Counted from the first letter of the stretch, positions 28,198-37,265 are shown. The stretch is 64,000 bases of DNA from Chryseolinea sp. H1M3-3 (GCF_029360725.1 NZ_JARKMY010000001.1:744001-808000), one strand, 5' to 3'. Translations and numbers: made by a program. The notes: generated by a model from the letters alone, not told the origin.

Positions 28198-29493
28198 ATG
28201 AAACATATTGTTATTATCGGAAATGGAATTTCAGGAGTAACGGCGGCCCGGCATATTCGCAAAAACAGCGACTACCAAATTACTATCATTTCTTCAGAGA
28301 CGCGTCATTTCTTTTCACGGACTGCCCTGATGTATGTTTATATGGGTCACTTAAAATTTGAACATACCAAGCCATATGAAGATTTCTTCTGGAAGAAAAA
28401 TAGAATTGACCTCGTATTTGATCATGTGGTTAAAGTTAATGCAGAACGCCAGCAGGTAGATTTGAAGTCAGGAAATACCCTTCATTACGACGCTTTAGTT
28501 ATTGCTTCAGGCTCTCGGTCCAACAAGTTTGGATGGCCGGGACAAGACCTCGTCGGCGTTCAGGGTTTGTATAGTTATAACGATCTGGTATTGATGGAAG
28601 GTAATACCAAAGCTATTAAACATGCTGTGCTGGTAGGCGGTGGGTTAATAGGTATTGAGATGGCAGAGATGCTGCTCACCAGAGGAATCCGCGTCACCTT
28701 TCTCGTTAGAGAGCCGGAATTTTGGAGCTCAGTTCTACCGATGGAAGAAGCCCGTTTAATCACCAACCATATTCGTTCACATCATGTGGATTTAAAGCTA
28801 ACTACAGAACTTCGAGAAATAATTTCCGATCATGAGGGCAAAGTAAAGGCCGTGAAGACCGAAAAAAATGAGATAATAGAATGTCAATTTGTTGGTCTTG
28901 CTGTAGGTGTTTCACCGAATATAGAATTCTTAAGCGATTCAGGAATCCGGACGAACAACGGCGTACTGGTGGATTCCTATTTGCAGACTAACATTCCTAA
29001 TGTATATGCTATTGGTGATTGTGTAGAACGCACCTATCAGCTACCAGGAAGAAAAAATATAGAACAGGTCTGGTACACTGGGCGGATGATGGGAGAAGTC
29101 GTCGCACAGACGATCTGTGGCACCCCTTCTAAATATGAACCCGGTCCGTGGTTCAATTCCGCAAAATTTCTCGACATAGAATATCAAACCTATGGAACTG
29201 TTTCAAATGTTTTAAGTCCTGCTGAAGATGACTTCTATTGGGAACACCATGGACAAAAAAAGGCGATCCATTTTGTCTGGAACAAAGACTCTAAAAAATT
29301 CTTAGGCGTTAATACGTTCGGTATCCGACTGCGCCATGAATATTTTGATCGATGGCTTCGGCAAAAAAAAGATATACAATTTGTAATAGCACATTTGCAG
29401 GAGGCAAACTTTGATCCGGAGTTCTTTGAACGTCATGAAAATGAAATCGCAAATGCATTTTATCAAAAATATCCATCTTTCAAGGCTGCATAA
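28198..29493 (+). CDS. FAD/NAD(P)-dependent oxidoreductase
   Basis: 431 residues from the ATG at 28198; the frame opens ten codons earlier without support. FAD-binding GNGISGVTAARHI (residues 7-19), NAD(P)-binding VGGGLIGIEMAEMLL near 145 and the second FAD motif VYAIGDCVE near 270 place it with rubredoxin/nitrite reductase-type flavoproteins of the pyridine nucleotide disulfide family. No redox-active CxxxxC is visible. A C-terminal region of ~120 residues is lineage-specific. The membrane ferredoxin gene follows 6 bp later, so it likely passes NAD(P)H electrons to that protein. Confidence 0.88.
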   Translation: MKHIVIIGNGISGVTAARHIRKNSDYQITIISSETRHFFSRTALMYVYMGHLKFEHTKPYEDFFWKKNRIDLVFDHVVKVNAERQQVDLKSGNTLHYDALVIASGSRSNKFGWPGQDLVGVQGLYSYNDLVLMEGNTKAIKHAVLVGGGLIGIEMAEMLLTRGIRVTFLVREPEFWSSVLPMEEARLITNHIRSHHVDLKLTTELREIISDHEGKVKAVKTEKNEIIECQFVGLAVGVSPNIEFLSDSGIRTNNGVLVDSYLQTNIPNVYAIGDCVERTYQLPGRKNIEQVWYTGRMMGEVVAQTICGTPSKYEPGPWFNSAKFLDIEYQTYGTVSNVLSPAEDDFYWEHHGQKKAIHFVWNKDSKKFLGVNTFGIRLRHEYFDRWLRQKKDIQFVIAHLQEANFDPEFFERHENEIANAFYQKYPSFKAA

Positions 29494-29499
29494 TACAAT

Positions 29500-31281
29500 A
29501 TGAAAATACTTAAGATTACAGGCCTGCTACTTTTTGTCGCTGGCTTTTTCGTATTTAACGCATCATTTTTTTGGGCCGATTACAGACTTACAGAGAATGC
29601 TGTTAAAAAAAGTATACATGATGAACAAAAGCAAGCGCTTTTCCTCACTGAAGCCTCGGCAATCTTGGATCGACCGGTAAGCTCAAATTTTGAATTTATA
29701 CATTATGTTTCAGAAATCTTTGAAACCATTAATGAAAAGCAGCTAACGAAATATGCTATCACCGAGGATGAACTTGATCGATTAGCAAAACTCAGCGAAG
29801 CTACATTTTCCATTGCGAATGTTGACTCCGTTTTCCGGACATCAAATGAGACTTCATCATTTAAAAACAAAGTGTTTAAAGATTTTGGCGGCTCGCTTGA
29901 AAGCAGAACATTTTCCTCACCGGAAGAATTACATACCGAATTGAAAAATGTGTCTGCAAAAGTACGGGATTATGCAATTATCAACCGTGCAGGTTTTGAT
30001 CGTTACGCCCAAAAGGACATTAAGTATTCTCTCGCAAAAGCTTCCGCAGAAAGTCCCGTAAGAAATAATCCTTTATTATATCTTCTTCTAACGTTTGGCC
30101 TATGTATTATTGGGGCCGCCCTTTACATTCTGCCAAAAATAAAAGAGTCCAAAGGCATAAAAAATAATAATATCTTCTTTCATCCGATGAAAAATGTTGG
30201 ATGGCTCGGAATATTAACAGGCACATGGTTGATCGTCTTTTATGTGATACTTTATTTTTTTCCGGAATACATGACCAATTGGATTATCATGGTAGACCCC
30301 ATTAGTGAAATGTTAAATGGTCATGAGGCTGGGAGATTTTTCCTTTATGGTTTTATTTATACGTTGTGCATTTTAGTAATGGGGGTCCGGATGATTATTC
30401 ATTACAGGCATAGCAAGTATCAGATTTTTCGTACCCTTTCAGTCATGTTTTTTCAAACTGCCTTCGCCTTTCTTATTCCCGAATTCCTGATCAGGCTGAA
30501 CAAACCTTACTTTGATTTTAAAAACATATGGCCGTTGGATTACAGTTTCTTTTTCGATTTCCGATTAGATCAGTTAAGGGAAAGCGGCGCCTTAGGCATT
30601 TTTATGTTGGGTTGGGGAATTGCGCTGATCATCATTGCTGTTCCAGTCTTCGTGTATTTTTTTGGCAAGCGCTGGTATTGTTCGTGGGTTTGCGGATGCG
30701 GAGGCTTAGCGGAAACGTTGGGTGACCCGTATCGCCAACTTTCAGATAAAAGTTTAAAGGCGTGGAAAATTGAACGATGGATGGTTCACGGTGTGCTTGC
30801 TTTTGCTATTGTTATGACGGCGGCAGTGCTTTATACTTATTGGACAAAATCGTCCTGGTTTCTCATCGTCGACAGCTACTCATTAAGAGAAGTTTACGGA
30901 TCGTTTATTGGTGCTGCATTTGCCGGTGTGATTGGAACCGGTTTTTATCCACTAATGGGTAATCGGGTGTGGTGTCGTTTTGGGTGTCCGTTAGCCGCGT
31001 ACTTGGGCCTGATTCAACGGTTTAAGTCTCGTTTCAGAATCACTACAAATGGTGGACAATGTATCTCCTGCGGCAATTGTTCTACCTATTGCGAAATGGG
31101 AATTGATGTACGCTGGTACGCACAGCGTGGGCAAAATATAGTTCGATCGTCCTGCGTGGGATGCGGTGTCTGCTCGGCAGTGTGCCCGCGAGGTGTATTA
31201 AATCTGGAAGTAAAAGATGAAGAAGGTCGATTTGGAAAACCGATTTTGATAGGAAATAACAACGCAAAACTTGATGTTTAA
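29500..31281 (+). CDS. NapH/NosR-like membrane 4Fe-4S protein
   Basis: 593 residues. One N-terminal helix (about 7-25) is followed by a ~170-residue extracytoplasmic domain, then several membrane helices from about 195. Cysteine groups follow: WYCSWVCGCGG and VWCRFGCP, as in NapH/NosR/CcoG, then two ferredoxin clusters CISCGNCSTYC and CVGCGVCSAVCPRG near residues 520-565. Family members move electrons between quinol or flavoproteins and periplasmic enzymes. The large extracytoplasmic domain is not the FMN domain of NosR that I would expect, and I do not recognise it. It probably pairs with the flavoprotein just upstream. Confidence 0.88.
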   Translation: MKILKITGLLLFVAGFFVFNASFFWADYRLTENAVKKSIHDEQKQALFLTEASAILDRPVSSNFEFIHYVSEIFETINEKQLTKYAITEDELDRLAKLSEATFSIANVDSVFRTSNETSSFKNKVFKDFGGSLESRTFSSPEELHTELKNVSAKVRDYAIINRAGFDRYAQKDIKYSLAKASAESPVRNNPLLYLLLTFGLCIIGAALYILPKIKESKGIKNNNIFFHPMKNVGWLGILTGTWLIVFYVILYFFPEYMTNWIIMVDPISEMLNGHEAGRFFLYGFIYTLCILVMGVRMIIHYRHSKYQIFRTLSVMFFQTAFAFLIPEFLIRLNKPYFDFKNIWPLDYSFFFDFRLDQLRESGALGIFMLGWGIALIIIAVPVFVYFFGKRWYCSWVCGCGGLAETLGDPYRQLSDKSLKAWKIERWMVHGVLAFAIVMTAAVLYTYWTKSSWFLIVDSYSLREVYGSFIGAAFAGVIGTGFYPLMGNRVWCRFGCPLAAYLGLIQRFKSRFRITTNGGQCISCGNCSTYCEMGIDVRWYAQRGQNIVRSSCVGCGVCSAVCPRGVLNLEVKDEEGRFGKPILIGNNNAKLDV

Positions 31282-31332
31282 GAAAAACGGAATTGTATTT
31301 ATGATGTCCGTAAAAATTTTATTTAAAAGCCC

Positions 31333-32031
31333 TTGTTGAAATCTCCTGCTGTCATTTCTGTTATTATTCCCGCCTTTAATGAAGAAAACGGGATAGGTCA
31401 AGTTATCGCTGAAATACCGAAAGAGATTGTTCATGAAATTATCGTCGTCAATAATGCATCAACGGATAATACGGAACACATTGCGCAGAAAGCAGGTGCA
31501 ACTGTTCTCCGTGAACCGATACCAGGATATGGGCGCGCGTGTCTTCGCGGCATCGATTATCTAATCAAATCAAAAAGTCATCCTGATATTGTAATTTTTT
31601 TAGATGCCGATCATTCAGACTACCCCGAAGAAATTCCTCAGCTGATAAACCCAATTCTGGCAAATAATGTTGATTTGGTGATAGGTTCCCGGGCTCTCGG
31701 AAACAAAGAAAAGGGCTCGATGACAACGCAACAAATTTTTGGCAATTGGTTAGCCACCCGACTTTTGAAACTATTTTATAAAGTGAGATTTACGGACCTG
31801 GGTCCGTTCAGGGCAATTAAATTCAGGTCACTGGTTGCACTTGATATGCAGGATAAAACGTATGGATGGACCGTGGAAATGCAATTAAAAGCTGCAAAGA
31901 AAAAAATGAAATGTATGGAAGTGCCTGTGCGATATAGAAAACGAATCGGGTTTTCAAAAATTTCGGGTACGATAAAAGGAACGGTGATGGCGGGTTATAA
32001 AATTATCGGGACAATATTTAAGTACTTATAA
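31333..32031 (+). CDS. Family 2 glycosyltransferase (DPM1-like)
   Basis: 232 residues, soluble GT-A fold: VISVIIPAFNEENGIGQVI at the N-terminus, VVNNASTDNT, the metal-binding FLDADHSDYPEEI (DxD, near 93) and GSRALGNKEKGSM. These fit dolichyl/polyprenyl-phosphate sugar transferases such as DPM1 and GtrB. There is no upstream in-frame ATG: a TAA lies three codons before, and the start must be one of two adjacent TTG codons. It would load a sugar on a polyprenyl phosphate for the GT-C enzyme two genes downstream, an inference from order. Confidence 0.88.
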   Translation: MLKSPAVISVIIPAFNEENGIGQVIAEIPKEIVHEIIVVNNASTDNTEHIAQKAGATVLREPIPGYGRACLRGIDYLIKSKSHPDIVIFLDADHSDYPEEIPQLINPILANNVDLVIGSRALGNKEKGSMTTQQIFGNWLATRLLKLFYKVRFTDLGPFRAIKFRSLVALDMQDKTYGWTVEMQLKAAKKKMKCMEVPVRYRKRIGFSKISGTIKGTVMAGYKIIGTIFKYL

Positions 32032-32059
32032 CCAATGAATTATTGAGTCTCTCTGATCA

Positions 32060-33517
32060 ATGGCAATTTTAATCACGATATTATATAGCCTTTCACTCCT
32101 TTACATTTTTTTGTTTAGTTTAGGTCAACTGCACCTTACGTGGATTTATATCACAAGAAAGAAAATCAACAGTCAGGTTGTAGCATCCTCCACAGGTTTC
32201 AACCCGCAAGTCACAATTCAATTGCCCATCTTTAATGAAAGGTATGTAGTCGAGAGATTACTGGAAGCAATCAGTAAGTTTGAATATCCTAAAGACAAAA
32301 TGGAGATCCAAATCTTGGATGATTCCACGGACGATACCACTGAAATTATTCTTAAAAAACTTGAGTCTCTTCGTTCTTTGAAACTGGATATTAAACTTAT
32401 CCATCGTGAAAACAGAGCAGGCTTCAAAGCAGGTGCCCTTGATCATGGATTAAAGCTTGCGAAAGGTGAACTCATCGCGATCTTCGATGCCGATTTTATA
32501 CCTGGCCCAGATTTTCTACAAAAGACTTTATACACATTTACGAATGCTTCTGTTGGAGCGGTACAAACCCGCTGGGGACATATTAATAAAGATTATTCTT
32601 TATTAACGCAACTTCAGGCCTTTGGATTAGATGCCCACTTTTCCATTGAACAAAGTGCACGAAATGCTGTGGGGAGTTTTATCAATTTCAACGGCACCTG
32701 CGGTGTCTGGAGAAAGGCGTGTATTATAGACGCCGGAGGATGGTCCAGCGACACCTTAACGGAAGATCTTGACTTGAGTTACCGTGCTCAATTAAAGGGT
32801 TGGAAATTAAAATATTTGGAAGAAATCTCCACTCCAGGAGAATTGCCTGTGATCATGCCTGCTATTAAGGCTCAGCAGTACCGTTGGAATAAAGGAGGAG
32901 CTGAAACGGCACGAAAAATTTTTGTAAAAGTAATGACGTCAAATTTAAAAGGCATCAACAAGGTCCATGCGTTTTTTCATTTATTCAATAGTTCGGTTTT
33001 CTTAAGTGTATTACTTGCAGCCTTGTTAAGTGTACCAATGCTTTTTATTATAAGGAATAATCCAAGCATGACCGGAATATTCCGTCTCGGGAATATATTC
33101 CTTGTTGGATTTCTATCAATTTCAATATTTTACTGGGTGGCAACAAAACGGTTTAATGTAAATGCAGGTAAGACCTTTATCAATTTGTTTCCTGGCTTCT
33201 TGATTGTATCCATGGGGTTATCGCTTCATAATGGTATAGCGGTATTGGAAGGATTACTTGGAATTAAAACGCCATTCGTGAGGACTCCAAAATTTAATAT
33301 CACAAAAAAAGGTGAGCCGTGGAGAAACAATGTGTACGTTCATCCTACCTTTGATATAATCACGTTACTCGAAGGCATATTATGTTTGTATTTCATTGCA
33401 GGCATTTGCATCGGCGCTTATTTTAATACAAGCATACTATTCTTCTTTCACATTATGCTTGCGACCGGTTTTGGATACGTATTTTATTATTCTGTTAAGC
33501 CATTAGCAAATGCTTAA
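32060..33517 (+). CDS. Cellulose synthase-like family 2 glycosyltransferase
   Basis: 485 residues: one N-terminal membrane helix, a cytoplasmic GT-A domain and about four C-terminal helices. The processive-synthase residues are all seen: DDSTDD near 90, DADFIPG near 140, TEDLDLSYRAQL near 235 and QQYRWNKGG near 273. This set (D, D, D, QxxRW) belongs to enzymes that polymerise beta-linked hexoses or glucosylate ceramide, related to plant CslA/CslC. Annotated homologues in Bacteroidota are called cellulose synthase family protein. It shares eight bases with the next gene. The product is unknown. Confidence 0.88.
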   Translation: MAILITILYSLSLLYIFLFSLGQLHLTWIYITRKKINSQVVASSTGFNPQVTIQLPIFNERYVVERLLEAISKFEYPKDKMEIQILDDSTDDTTEIILKKLESLRSLKLDIKLIHRENRAGFKAGALDHGLKLAKGELIAIFDADFIPGPDFLQKTLYTFTNASVGAVQTRWGHINKDYSLLTQLQAFGLDAHFSIEQSARNAVGSFINFNGTCGVWRKACIIDAGGWSSDTLTEDLDLSYRAQLKGWKLKYLEEISTPGELPVIMPAIKAQQYRWNKGGAETARKIFVKVMTSNLKGINKVHAFFHLFNSSVFLSVLLAALLSVPMLFIIRNNPSMTGIFRLGNIFLVGFLSISIFYWVATKRFNVNAGKTFINLFPGFLIVSMGLSLHNGIAVLEGLLGIKTPFVRTPKFNITKKGEPWRNNVYVHPTFDIITLLEGILCLYFIAGICIGAYFNTSILFFFHIMLATGFGYVFYYSVKPLANA

Positions 33518-34874
33518 CGGCAAGGCTACACAATACTTGCTTGGCCTGGGAATTTTTTCACTGTATTTTTTTCTTGGCTATAGCATCCAACGGCACGAGA
33601 CTGCTTTACTTCTAGGTCTTTACGGCATAGTCTTTCTGGTTTATGCATGGATTATTTTTAAAGCACCAAACGATCAATTAACCTATTGGACGTATGCGGC
33701 AATTGCATGCCGGTTAATACTTCTTTTTTCCGTCCCAAATTTATCCGAAGATTTCTATCGCTTCATTTGGGACGGTAGATTAATTGCTTCCGGATATCAT
33801 CCCTTCGCGCATATACCTAGCTTTTACATCGAAAATAAAATATCCATAGCTGGGATTGATGAATCGCTGTATCAAAATCTAAATTCTAAAAACTACTTTA
33901 CTGTTTATCCTCCCGTTGCGCAGTTCTTGTTTTGGCTATCGGCAAAAATCTCCCATCATGTTTACGGTAGTCTTCTATTCCTTAAAACATTAAATGTTTT
34001 TGCGGAAATCGTTTCAATATTTCTGTTACGAAGATTAATAAGTCATTTCAAAATTCCACAACGCAATTTGTTGGTCTATGCGCTTAACCCGCTAGTAATC
34101 TTAGAACTTAGCGGTAATGCGCATTTTGAAGCAATTATGATTGTTTTCCTGCTGGCCAGTATATACTTCATAGCGAGAGAGCGACTACCACTCGCTGCGA
34201 TCACATTAGCGATTGCCATTTGCACCAAGCTGATTCCGCTGATTTTCCTGCCAGCAATTCTTACCCTCTTGGGGTGGAAGAAAGCAGTCCAATTGTATGC
34301 GATCACTGGTCTTACCTGTATCGTTTTATTTATCCCCTTGTTGGATGTAGCAATTATTGAAGGATTTCAGCATAGTCTTGGATACTACTTCTCCCGATTT
34401 GAATTTAACGCCAGTATATACTATCTCGTCAGGTGGTTGGGATTTCTTTTTTTCGGATATAACATCGTTCACATTGCCGGTGGAGTTTTAGGTGTCATAG
34501 CTACGTTCCTTATTATAAAAATTTCTATAAGGACTGATAAGAGTAGGTCTCAGCAAACAGTTGATTTAAAATCAGACACGGTTTTTAAAATTTCTACCTT
34601 CATTGAGTCCCTATTGTGGGCATTAATGGTATACTTTCTTTTTACAACCACACTTCATCCATGGTACGTTACGACACTTTTGGCGATATCGGTTTTGACC
34701 CGTTATAAATTTGTTGTTTTATGGAGTTTTACAATTTTTTTAAGTTATGCTGGTTATTCCAGGGACGGTTTTAATGAAAACTTATGGATTGTGGCTTTCG
34801 AATACATTACTGTTCTTGGGTATCTTGGCTATGAATTATTATGGAAAAAAAGATTCTCTTTATCTATTGCTTAA
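33510..34874 (+). CDS. Polytopic GT-C (mannosyltransferase-like) membrane protein
   Basis: 454 residues with about 11-12 hydrophobic segments. The first extracytoplasmic loop has EDFYRFIWDGRLIASGYHPF, in which an acidic pair (SEDFYR) and a GYHPF turn are as in GPI/PIG-M and GT87/MptB lipid-linked mannosyltransferases. These use polyprenyl-phosphate sugar donors outside the membrane, which matches the DPM1-like gene upstream. It overlaps both neighbours (8 bp upstream, 34 bp downstream), indicating tight co-expression. The sugar is not known. Confidence 0.8.
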   Translation: MLNGKATQYLLGLGIFSLYFFLGYSIQRHETALLLGLYGIVFLVYAWIIFKAPNDQLTYWTYAAIACRLILLFSVPNLSEDFYRFIWDGRLIASGYHPFAHIPSFYIENKISIAGIDESLYQNLNSKNYFTVYPPVAQFLFWLSAKISHHVYGSLLFLKTLNVFAEIVSIFLLRRLISHFKIPQRNLLVYALNPLVILELSGNAHFEAIMIVFLLASIYFIARERLPLAAITLAIAICTKLIPLIFLPAILTLLGWKKAVQLYAITGLTCIVLFIPLLDVAIIEGFQHSLGYYFSRFEFNASIYYLVRWLGFLFFGYNIVHIAGGVLGVIATFLIIKISIRTDKSRSQQTVDLKSDTVFKISTFIESLLWALMVYFLFTTTLHPWYVTTLLAISVLTRYKFVVLWSFTIFLSYAGYSRDGFNENLWIVAFEYITVLGYLGYELLWKKRFSLSIA

Positions 34875-35341
34875 TGGGCATAGCCTGGCCGGCATTCAGC
34901 CAAACAGCCTTTGATGAGAAACTCAAACATCTTTACAGGTATTCTGTACCAGTGATTAAAGTAGAGGATCTACAACGTAAATTGATAGAATGTGAAAAGA
35001 TAATACTACTTGATATACGTACGGCTGACGAATTTAATGTGAGCCATATACCAAGCGCTCTCTTTGTCGAGTACAATAGTTTCTCAGCGAAAGGTTTAGA
35101 TACGCTAGACCACGAGGCACAAATTGTAATTTACTGTTCTGTTGGTTATCGAAGCGAGCGTATAGGGGAAAAGTTAATAGAAGCTGGTTTTGCGAACGTC
35201 CGAAATCTTTACGGTGGAATATTTGAATGGGTTAATAAAGGATATCCGATCCTGAATGCTGCCGGAGCACCCACACTACGCGTACATACGTATAATAGAA
35301 ACTGGTCGCAATGGTTATTGAAAGGTGTAAAAGTCTATTAA
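34841..35341 (+). CDS. Exported rhodanese-like protein
   Basis: 166 residues: a signal peptide (about 1-20, ending PAFSQ) and one rhodanese domain with LLDIRTADEFNVSHIPSA near 55-72 and the active-site loop IVIYCSVGYRSERIG, with Cys99 as the catalytic residue. Single-domain rhodaneses carry sulfane sulfur; an exported one may serve sulfur or metal chemistry in the periplasm. It overlaps the GT-C gene by 34 bp and is followed one base later by the DUF2064 gene. There is a short C-terminal extension with aromatic residues. Confidence 0.88.
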   Translation: MEKKILFIYCLMGIAWPAFSQTAFDEKLKHLYRYSVPVIKVEDLQRKLIECEKIILLDIRTADEFNVSHIPSALFVEYNSFSAKGLDTLDHEAQIVIYCSVGYRSERIGEKLIEAGFANVRNLYGGIFEWVNKGYPILNAAGAPTLRVHTYNRNWSQWLLKGVKVY

Positions 35342-35342
35342 A

Positions 35343-35954
35343 ATGCGCATTAGGAAATCAAAAGATGAGTCGCTTCTAATCATTTTTTACAAAAATCCGG
35401 AACTTGGAAAAGTCAAGACACGCCTTGCAGCAACGATTGGTGATGCTAAAGCTTATGCTATTTATCTCCTACTCTCTGAACACACAAGAAGTATAACGGA
35501 AAAGTTGCCCATGTCCAAGGCACTTTATTATTCTGATTTCATTGACCACAACGATTCCTGGCATAATGAAAAATATCAGAAGCATTTACAGATGGGAGGT
35601 GACTTAGGCGAAAAAATGATGAACGCGTTTCGTGATGGCTTTAAAAATGGTTATCAATCGATTTGTATCATCGGGACAGATTGCCTTGAATTAACTCCTC
35701 AAGTTGTCAAGGAGGGTTTCAGGAAACTTCATACACACGATATTGTAGTAGGTCCGGCTCACGATGGAGGATATTATTTATTGGGGATGAATTATTTACA
35801 TCCTGCACTGTTTCAAAACAAAAGCTGGAGCACCAACCGTGTTTTAGCCGAAACGCTTCACGATATCAAACTGCTAGGTTTAACTTACCGGCAGCTCGAT
35901 ACGCTGAATGATATTGATGAAGAAAAAGACCTTCCTCCCCACTTTAGAACCTAG
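35343..35954 (+). CDS. DUF2064/TIGR04282 nucleotidyl- or glycosyl-transferase
   Basis: 203 residues. NPELGKVKTRLAATIG near 20, GGDLGEKMMNAF near 83, IIGTDCLELTP near 105 and GPAHDGGYYLLGM near 138 are the DUF2064 (TIGR04282) signatures, a GT-A-like fold. The family was named for arsenosugar clusters, but no arsenic methylase or radical SAM gene is nearby, so that role is not supported here. It is the last gene of the oxidoreductase/glycosyltransferase run. Confidence 0.87.
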   Translation: MRIRKSKDESLLIIFYKNPELGKVKTRLAATIGDAKAYAIYLLLSEHTRSITEKLPMSKALYYSDFIDHNDSWHNEKYQKHLQMGGDLGEKMMNAFRDGFKNGYQSICIIGTDCLELTPQVVKEGFRKLHTHDIVVGPAHDGGYYLLGMNYLHPALFQNKSWSTNRVLAETLHDIKLLGLTYRQLDTLNDIDEEKDLPPHFRT

Positions 35955-36033
35955 GACGCTTCAGGCTTGCCATAATTATCATAGTCGATTTATATCCCAT
36001 TCTAAGTTTCACTCTAGAAACAATACACACCAG

Positions 36034-36098
36034 TCCCATCATGGGAAACCCTGATAGGGTAATGCCCCTTTCTCGCCCGTTTCTCAGGGCTAACCCTG
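36034..36098. repeat. Three small hairpins in a row
   Basis: Three perfect short stems lie within 65 bp: TCCCAT-C-ATGGGA (36034-36046), ACCCT-GAT-AGGGT (36048-36060) and CAGGG-CTAA-CCCTG (36085-36098). The first two are separated by one base, and the last two share the AGGG/CCCT motif so they can also pair with each other. They stand between the DUF2064 stop and the small ORF at 36117. They may form an RNA structure or a multi-site operator. Confidence 0.6.
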
Positions 36099-36116
36099 CT
36101 GGCACGATAATGCATA

Positions 36117-36386
36117 ATGATTCAGTACAACTTTAAAATTTTAGGTATGAGAACGCAACAAAACATAGATACAATGAGAGCCAGGCTCATCAATTGTGTG
36201 GGTTCGTCAGAACCATTTTTCATCAAAAAGAAAAACGAGGAAGTTGTCGTTACCTACATTAGGGGTTTTGCTGATCCGGACCGAAACATTGTTTTGATCT
36301 CCGAAAAATCAACGAGCCGGGGAATGAATATAATAGAAATCAAAAACATTGAAGAAATAAAACCATGGATACAAACAGCCGCATAA
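36117..36386 (+). CDS. Small hypothetical protein
   Basis: 89 residues, soluble, no signal peptide: basic N-terminal half with RTQQNIDTMRARLINC and a strand-rich middle (FFIKKKNEEVVVTYIRG, RNIVLISEKST). A second Met at residue 11 (MRTQQ) could be the true start. I do not recognise a family. It lies alone between the hairpin cluster and the convergent Crp/Fnr gene. The overall beta-alpha-beta alternation hints at a small ferredoxin-like or HMA-like fold, but this is only a guess. Confidence 0.55.
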   Translation: MIQYNFKILGMRTQQNIDTMRARLINCVGSSEPFFIKKKNEEVVVTYIRGFADPDRNIVLISEKSTSRGMNIIEIKNIEEIKPWIQTAA

Positions 36387-36546
36387 CTCAGTTAGAGAAG
36401 AGTTTATTTATCTTCTTATTGTTCACAATTACCGTATATAAATCTAAGGGCAATTTAATAGAGCGATTATCATACGGGGAAAAAGTAATATCTTCTCTCA
36501 CCCCCCAACTGATTCCGGCCGTCAGATAGGGTAACCGTTGGTTATG

Positions 36547-37224
36547 CTATCTCAAACTGTCGAGATCTCTGATAAGAATCTGCTTTCTGTTAAAATTGAT
36601 TAGATTTTGTTCTTTCAATTGATTAAGAATTGTGGTAACTGTTTGGCGAGACGTGCCAGTCAATGAAGCAATATCCTTGTGCGTTAAATTTGCCTGAATC
36701 AACGTTTCCAAACCTACCTTCTTTCCCCTCCACGCTGCTGCATCTTTTAAATATTCGATGATGCGCGTGCGGGCATCTTTAAAAACCAGAAGTTCCAGCT
36801 TGCGTTCAAGCTTCATGATACGCAAGCCAATTAACTTAAGTATTTTAAAACTCAGCTCTTTGTCCTCATACATTAACGTTTTTAATTCCTCTATTGTCAA
36901 TGGACAAATAGTAGTCTCTTCCATTGCCTGAGCAAAATCTTTCCGTTTCTCCTCTCCAGCCATTGCTAGTTCGCCAAATATCTCTCCTGTTGTTAAAACT
37001 GCTGAAAGTACTTCTTCACCGCTTTCAAGGTAGTGTCCTATCTTGACCTTTCCCCCAACGATCATGTAAATATGAGTAGCCGAATCGTCCGGCATGTAAA
37101 TAAATTGTTGACGCTTGTATTTAATAAATTCATGATTCTCCGCCATCTTCTTCACCTTGTGCGGGCAGAGAATTTTATAAAGGTTAACGCTTTCAAAATA
37201 CCATAAGGCAGACGTATTTGACAT
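36547..37224 (-). CDS. Crp/Fnr family transcription regulator
   Basis: 225 residues. The N-terminal cyclic-nucleotide-binding-like barrel (about 25-140) has GGKVKIGHYLESGEEV and GEIFGELAMAGEE. The C-terminal winged helix carries LTHKDIASLTGTSRQTVTTILNQLKEQNLI, the Crp-type recognition helix. The four cysteines of an FNR iron-sulfur cluster are missing, so it is not an FNR oxygen sensor. It is one of only two minus-strand genes in the accessory block and is divergent from the MOSC gene across 132 bp that contains palindromes, so control of the redox genes is likely but not shown. Confidence 0.92.
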   Translation of the reverse strand: MSNTSALWYFESVNLYKILCPHKVKKMAENHEFIKYKRQQFIYMPDDSATHIYMIVGGKVKIGHYLESGEEVLSAVLTTGEIFGELAMAGEEKRKDFAQAMEETTICPLTIEELKTLMYEDKELSFKILKLIGLRIMKLERKLELLVFKDARTRIIEYLKDAAAWRGKKVGLETLIQANLTHKDIASLTGTSRQTVTTILNQLKEQNLINFNRKQILIRDLDSLR

Positions 37225-37265
37225 TTGGAGTGCTATTAATACATGAATCTATCAATATTTGTTAA

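Noticed and set aside
35343-35954. Arsenosugar biosynthesis cluster, suggested by the DUF2064 (TIGR04282) name
   Set aside because: No arsenite methyltransferase, radical SAM ArsS-type gene or arsenic regulator is in the block; the family name alone is not evidence.
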